Shown here piece by piece: positions 16,428 through 20,352 of a stretch of DNA of 20,352 nt (the stretch's first letter is position 1; every line of letters starts with the position of its first letter). Source of the stretch: DASVXQ01 sp046727955 (GTDB taxonomy: Bacteria > Actinomycetota > CALGFH01); contig JBKPDO010000306.1 in assembly GCA_046727955.1 (NCBI GenBank), positions 1 through 20,352 of the forward strand, read 5' to 3'. The notes beneath the pieces are model-generated. The model had not been told where the DNA came from. It ran no database searches and worked only from the letters and a program-made list of their open reading frames with translations. A program made the translations under genes and the position numbers.

Positions 16428-18677
16428 CTACCGCATCCGTGCCGGCTCGGGGGCGTCTGGCGTGACGACCCCCGGGGTCTCGGCGCCCTCCGCCCGCCGC
16501 TCCAGCTCGGTGGCCCGGTAGCTGCGGCGCGGCAGCCATTGCAGCCATCTCGGCAGGTACCAGTTCCACTCGCCGAGCAGCGCCATGGTGGCCGGCAGCA
16601 GGATCCCGCGGATGATGGTGGCGTCCAGCAGCACGGCGATGCCCATGCCGACGCCGGCCTGCTTGACGTCGACCAGACTCAGGCTCCCGAAGATGGCGAA
16701 CACCGCCACCATGACCACCGCCGCGCTGGTCACCGTCCCGGCCGTCGCCTTGATGCCGCGCTCCACCGCCCTCGCGGTCGGCTCGCCGCGGTCGACCAGC
16801 TCCTTGACCCGGCTGAGGATGAACACGTGGTAGTCCATGGACAGCCCGAACAGGACCACGAACAGGAACAGCGGCAGCCACGAGGTGATCCCGCCGCTGG
16901 CGTGGGCGCCCAGCAGCGAGGCGCCCCAGCCGTGCTGGAAGATCGCGACCAGCACACCGTAGCTGGCCGCCACGCTGAGCAGGTTCAGCAGGATCGACTT
17001 GATGGGGATGACGATCGACCGGAAGGTGAGCAGCAGCAACAGAAAGGCGAGCCCCAGCACGAAGGCGAACACCAGTGGGGCGCGGCTGCGCATCAGGTCG
17101 TTGAAGTCCTTGGAGCCTGCCGTGTCGCCGGTGACGCCGACCCGGGCGCCGGGCAGCTTGCCGACGGTCGCCGGGATCAGCTCGCCGCGCAGCGTCCGCA
17201 GGGCGTCCAGGGAGCGCTTGTCGTTGTCGTTGCCGTTCAGCGGGATGTCGACCAGCGCCACGGTCTTGGCCGGGTTGACCTGGACATCGACCGGCTCGCT
17301 CATCTTCCCCGAGGCGATCGCGCGGCGGTGCAGGTCCGCGATCGCGCGGGTCACCTCCGGCGAGGTGACGTCGCTGGCCCGGATCGCCACCACCGCCGGG
17401 ACGGAGGAGCCGGGGAAGGCGGCCTGGATGCGGTCATAGGTCTTGATGATCGGCAGGTTCTTGGGCAGGTCGGCGAGGCCCATGCTCTTGGTCTTCATGC
17501 CCATTGCGGGCAGGGCGAGCAGCCCGAGCAGCAGCGCCGCGCTCACCGCCGAGACCAGTGGCCGGCGCAGCACGGGTGTGAGCAGGCGCGCCCACACGCC
17601 GGCGGCATGACCGGGGTTCCGCCTGCGGCTGAGGAAGGGGATGCGGCCGCGCTCGACCCGGCGGCCGAGCTTGGAGAGCAGCGCCGGGAGGACTGTCAGC
17701 GAGCCGACCATCGCGACCAGCACGACCGTCATGGCGCCCACCGCGATCGATGGGAACACCCCGGCGCCGGCCAACAGCATGCCGGCCATGGCCACGATCA
17801 CGGTCGCGCCCGAGATCAGCACGGCCTGGCCGGAGGTGGCGGCGGCGATCCGCAGGGCCGTGGCGCGGTCGCGGCCGGCGGCCACTTCCTCGCGCTCGCG
17901 GCGCAGATAGAACAACGAGTAGTCGACGCCGACAGCCATGCCGATTAGCAGGATGATGGTGCTGGTGGTGTTGGTGCTCGGCATGACGTGGCTGAACAGG
18001 GCGGCGAGGCCGTAGGTGGCGAGCACCGCGGTGAAGGCCAGCACCACCGGGATCGACGCGGCGACCAGCGCGCCGAACGCCACCACCAGGATCAGCAGGG
18101 TGATCGGCAGCGACAGCTGCTCGGCCCGGCTCAGGTCCTTGCCAATGGTGGCGTCGAGCGCGCGGTTGCCGCTGGCGGCGCCGAACTCCTCGATCACGTA
18201 GCCGGGGTGGCTGCGCTGCAGGTCGCGCACAGCGTTCAGGATGGGCGCGACCCTGTCCGAGGTCTCGCTCGAGGTGCCGGGGATCTGGAAATTGACCAGG
18301 GCGGAGTGGCCGTCCCTGCTGACCAGCCCCCGGCCCGCCTGTCCGGCCAGTGGCGACTGCAGGTGCTCGACGTTGGCCATGCCGCCCAGGCGGGTGGCGA
18401 CGTCCCGCACCACCGCTTTGAAGGCGGGGTCGCCGGCGCGCCTGGTCGGGTGCTGGATGATGACGCTCTCGCTGTCGTGCTGGTCGAAGCCGGCGCCGGC
18501 GATGATCTCCTCGGCGACCTTGCTGTTGCCGGTCGACATCTGGACGTCGGAGAGCTCGCGGGTCTTCACGAAGAACGTGAGCGAGAAGGCGGCGACCACG
18601 AAGACGATCCACCCGACGACCGCCGTCTTCCAGTGGGAGGCGCTCCACCGCCCTGCCCGGGCGGCCAGATTGCTCAT
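16428..18677 (-). CDS. MMPL family (RND superfamily) membrane transporter
   Basis: The 749-residue product has two repeated halves, each with one helix, a large outer domain and a five-helix bundle. The first half contains GVDYSLFYLRREREE near residue 249 and the second GLSMDYHVFILSRVKEL near 611; these acidic D-Y pairs are the proton-relay signature of MMPL proteins. N-terminal HWKTAVVGWIVFVVAAF and the C-terminal GEWNWYLPRWLQWLP are typical of actinobacterial members. It should export lipids, polyketides or drugs using the proton gradient. AGAGGA lies about 10 bases before the ATG. A nested inverted repeat just upstream suggests repressor control. No lipid biosynthesis gene is adjacent. Confidence 0.95.
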   Translation of the reverse strand: MSNLAARAGRWSASHWKTAVVGWIVFVVAAFSLTFFVKTRELSDVQMSTGNSKVAEEIIAGAGFDQHDSESVIIQHPTRRAGDPAFKAVVRDVATRLGGMANVEHLQSPLAGQAGRGLVSRDGHSALVNFQIPGTSSETSDRVAPILNAVRDLQRSHPGYVIEEFGAASGNRALDATIGKDLSRAEQLSLPITLLILVVAFGALVAASIPVVLAFTAVLATYGLAALFSHVMPSTNTTSTIILLIGMAVGVDYSLFYLRREREEVAAGRDRATALRIAAATSGQAVLISGATVIVAMAGMLLAGAGVFPSIAVGAMTVVLVAMVGSLTVLPALLSKLGRRVERGRIPFLSRRRNPGHAAGVWARLLTPVLRRPLVSAVSAALLLGLLALPAMGMKTKSMGLADLPKNLPIIKTYDRIQAAFPGSSVPAVVAIRASDVTSPEVTRAIADLHRRAIASGKMSEPVDVQVNPAKTVALVDIPLNGNDNDKRSLDALRTLRGELIPATVGKLPGARVGVTGDTAGSKDFNDLMRSRAPLVFAFVLGLAFLLLLLTFRSIVIPIKSILLNLLSVAASYGVLVAIFQHGWGASLLGAHASGGITSWLPLFLFVVLFGLSMDYHVFILSRVKELVDRGEPTARAVERGIKATAGTVTSAAVVMVAVFAIFGSLSLVDVKQAGVGMGIAVLLDATIIRGILLPATMALLGEWNWYLPRWLQWLPRRSYRATELERRAEGAETPGVVTPDAPEPARMR

Positions 18678-18688
18678 GATGACGATTC

Positions 18689-18734
18689 CTCTCGTGCGGG
18701 AGCGGTCCGCTGACTGCTCCAGACCGTACGAGAG
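18689..18734. promoter_or_regulatory. Nested inverted repeat upstream of the MMPL gene
   Basis: CTCTCGT (18689-18695) pairs with ACGAGAG (18728-18734), and inside them GGAGC pairs with GCTCC. GGTCCG...CAGACC (18704-18725) forms a third, imperfect symmetry. It lies 12-57 bases before the MMPL start, where a TetR- or MarR-type repressor site would sit. No regulator gene is adjacent. Confidence 0.35.
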
Positions 18735-18795
18735 CCCGAGAACGGCGAGTATCCGGGAGCCACCCTGGTTCTGCCTGGGGCTGTCCCCTGACCCG

Positions 18796-18815
18796 ACCTC
18801 GGGTTGTCCCGAGGT
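18796..18815 (-). terminator. Hairpin downstream of the ComF-like gene
   Basis: A perfect 8-bp stem (ACCTCGGG/CCCGAGGT) with a 4-base loop lies 18 bases past the stop at 18833. No T-run follows, so it would be an L-shaped or factor-assisted terminator, as is common in actinobacteria. Confidence 0.5.
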
Positions 18816-18832
18816 TGCCCTGGTAGATCGCC

Positions 18833-19651
18833 CTAGCGGACCCCGACCGCGTCGAGGTCGAAGGTTGGCTGGAAGGGCTGCGAGTCCTCCAGGCAGCAGG
18901 CGTCGAAGGTGAACCCGCGGGCGCGCTGGCGCCGCCAGAGGCGCTCGGTGGCGGCGGTGCCCGGGAGGACGAGCCGGCCCAGGACCACCCCGGCGACGAC
19001 GTTGGCGCCGGCGGCCCGCAGGGCGGCGGCCGCGCTCTGCAGCCGCGCGCCGGTAACCAGGGCGTCGTCGACGAGCAGGACGCGGCGGCCGGCGACCGGC
19101 TCGGTCACGGTGAAGCCGGCGGGGTCGGCCCGGTTCTCAGCGACCGGCGCCGGGCCGGGCCGCAGCAGCGGCGCCTCGCGCTCGTTGCGCGGCTGGTCGA
19201 AGCGGCTCATCCGGTGGAGCGCAGTGCGCAGCGGGTGCTGGCCGTTGCGGCCGACCGTCGACGGCACGCTGGTCACCACCTCCCAGCCGCCGCCGGCCTG
19301 GCGCGAGACACAGCGGTGATGGGCGGCCAGGAAGCGGGCCAGGATGGCGGCCACCTGCCAGGGGACCTCGGGGAGCGGCTTGCGGCGGTCCTTGTACTCC
19401 CACAGCAGGTTGTAGAGCTGGCCGCCGCCTGGGAGCTGACCGCTGGCGGTGGTGTAGAGGCTGACGGGCACCACCGGGGCGAGGGGATCGTCGAGCTGCG
19501 CCGCGATCGCGCGGCAGGCGGCACAGCGCTCCCTGCCAGACGGCGCGGGACCGTGGCAGGTGTCGCAGACGCCTGAGCCGCCCGGCGGCACTGCCGTAAA
19601 CGCCCTGGCGTGGAGCAGCGGCCCGAGCAGGTCCGCGAGCTGCGGCGCCAC
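18833..19651 (-). CDS. ComF-like phosphoribosyltransferase with N-terminal zinc ribbon
   Basis: The 272-residue product has a four-cysteine zinc ribbon (C29-xx-C32, C43-xx-C46), then a type I phosphoribosyltransferase domain ending in the PRPP loop VLLVDDALVTGA (191-202), with Asp195-Asp196. This is the ComF architecture; ComF is a DNA-uptake accessory protein in competent bacteria and a nucleotide-binding protein of unclear role elsewhere. The loop has V199 where threonine is usual. It is somewhat longer than standard ComF, with an insert (DQPRNEREAPLLRPGPAPV) before the loop. The GTG start at 19651 is two bases after the stop of the DprA-like gene, so the pair should be translated together. 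Confidence 0.85.
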   Translation of the reverse strand: MAPQLADLLGPLLHARAFTAVPPGGSGVCDTCHGPAPSGRERCAACRAIAAQLDDPLAPVVPVSLYTTASGQLPGGGQLYNLLWEYKDRRKPLPEVPWQVAAILARFLAAHHRCVSRQAGGGWEVVTSVPSTVGRNGQHPLRTALHRMSRFDQPRNEREAPLLRPGPAPVAENRADPAGFTVTEPVAGRRVLLVDDALVTGARLQSAAAALRAAGANVVAGVVLGRLVLPGTAATERLWRRQRARGFTFDACCLEDSQPFQPTFDLDAVGVR

Positions 19652-19653
19652 GG

Positions 19654-20352
19654 TCAGGTCATCGCAGACAACTGGGTCCGGAGCTGCACCATGGCCGCCA
19701 CCACCTCCAGGATGTCGCCGACGGCGTCTACGACGGTTGCACCCGGATGGTCAGCATAATGCTTTGCCCACGATTCGCGTAGCACCAATGATCTAGACAG
19801 GAACAGCCGCCGTGCCTGATCGAGGCAGCGGTGGGCCTGCCGGTGGGGCGGGCTGCCCTCCTCGCCGTCCAGCACCACCAGGCCGAGCGCCAGCCCGCTG
19901 AGGGTGGCGGCGTGCAGGTCGGAGGCCGGCTCGGGCGGCGCGTCGGGCCAGCACGGCGAGACCACCGCGCCACGCTCCCTGAGCCGCCGTTCCAGCTCCG
20001 CCGTCAGGCCAGGCCCGCCCTGGCCGGCCTCGCCGTCCGAGCGGGACCGGGCCTGGCCGGCCTCGGCGTCGGGGCGGAACCCGCCCTGGCCGGCCTCGGC
20101 GTCGGGGTGGAACCCGCCCTGGCCGGCCTCGGCGGGTGGGCCGGACCCGCTCTGGCCAGCCTCGCCGTCGGGGCGAGACCCGCCCTGGTCGGCCTCGCCG
20201 TCGGGGCGGGACCGGGCCTGGTCGGCCTCGGCGTCCGGGCCGCGGTCGAGACGGTCGATGCCGGCGTCGAGCACGGCCACGGCCTGCCCACCCATGTCGA
20301 GCGCCGCCCGCAGCGCCGCAAGGCCGAGGGCGCCGCGCGGGCAGGCCACCAC
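19654..20352 (-). CDS. Divergent DprA/Smf-like Rossmann protein, 5' end beyond the window
   Basis: The visible 232 residues lack the start. The order of segments matches the second half of the DprA/Smf (SLOG) fold: GALGLAALRAALDMGGQAVA with VLDAGIDRLD, the helix LERRLRERGAVVSPCWPD, SGLALGLVVLDG, and CLDQARRLFLSRSLV. Bacterial DprA binds ssDNA and loads RecA, and SLOG relatives sense nucleotides. Canonical signature residues (G-I-D-xx-A-H and the SGSLITA helix) are replaced here (G-A-L-G-L-A-A; GSPPHRQAH), so it is not the housekeeping dprA. A tandem repeat of seven 11-residue units is inserted after AVLDAGIDRLD. It is followed two bases later by a ComF-like gene. I am fairly sure of the fold, not the function. 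Confidence 0.65.
   Translation of the reverse strand: MVACPRGALGLAALRAALDMGGQAVAVLDAGIDRLDRGPDAEADQARSRPDGEADQGGSRPDGEAGQSGSGPPAEAGQGGFHPDAEAGQGGFRPDAEAGQARSRSDGEAGQGGPGLTAELERRLRERGAVVSPCWPDAPPEPASDLHAATLSGLALGLVVLDGEEGSPPHRQAHRCLDQARRLFLSRSLVLRESWAKHYADHPGATVVDAVGDILEVVAAMVQLRTQLSAMT
20008..20235 (-). repeat. 33-bp coding tandem repeat, seven units
   Basis: It encodes the 11-residue unit D-[AG]-E-A-[DG]-Q-[GA]-x-x-[RH]-P six times plus one 10-residue unit. Units differ by a few bases and keep the frame, so copy number can vary without frameshift. The insert is hydrophilic, glycine/acid-rich and probably disordered; it lies in a surface loop of the DprA-like fold. Confidence 0.85.

Noticed and set aside
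16233..17948. Long plus-strand open frame opposite the MMPL gene
   Set aside because: It starts in the hairpin repeats and reads as Asp/Gly/His-rich antisense sequence; the minus-strand MMPL protein is unambiguous.
20008..20235. CRISPR-like repeats at the right edge
   Set aside because: The 33-bp units are directly adjacent, in frame and coding; there are no spacers.

Overview
This GC-rich window looks actinobacterial. The signs are G/C-ending codons, a deazaflavin (F420)-type nitroreductase-family protein, an MMPL transporter, a serine hydrolase/ABC operon, and actinobacterial-looking membrane proteins. I do not assign a genus.

Layout. (1) Positions 1 to about 3349 look like the end of an integrated mobile element. 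The stretch holds a cluster of short direct repeats (128-217), an uncharacterised gene (466-1782) whose C-terminal motif resembles proteins of plasmids and AcrVA2-like anti-CRISPRs, and an IS630-type insertion sequence (1939-3122) with inverted ends, flanking TA dinucleotides and a frameshifted transposase. It closes at 3308-3349 with a bare 3' half of a tRNA-Ala(GGC), the typical attachment-site remnant, followed by a hairpin. (2) Positions 3350-6305 are a worn chromosomal region: a cysteine-rich four-helix copper-binding protein, a secreted vanadium-haloperoxidase/PAP2-like enzyme broken by one frameshift after its last active-site histidine, and the 3' end of a sigma-factor gene. (3) Positions 6306-8654 carry a large polytopic membrane protein and a small unknown protein. 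(4) Positions 12900 down to 8651 form a tight minus-strand operon: serine-hydrolase-like protein (active-site residues apparently missing), small membrane protein, ABC ATPase, ABC-2 permease, and another small membrane protein. (5) Positions 13254-18677 hold, all on the minus strand, a Ddn-like protein, an S9 prolyl oligopeptidase and an MMPL transporter, with an inverted-repeat relic and a family of G-rich hairpins between them. (6) Positions 18833-20352 hold a tightly coupled pair: a divergent DprA/Smf-like Rossmann protein (cut by the window edge) carrying a 33-bp coding tandem repeat, then a ComF-like phosphoribosyltransferase.

The best candidates for something under-described are the divergent DprA-like/phosphoribosyltransferase pair, the AcrVA2-like gene in the tRNA-integrated element, and the ABC operon led by an apparent pseudo-hydrolase. 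All functional calls come from motifs read by eye; no database search was run.
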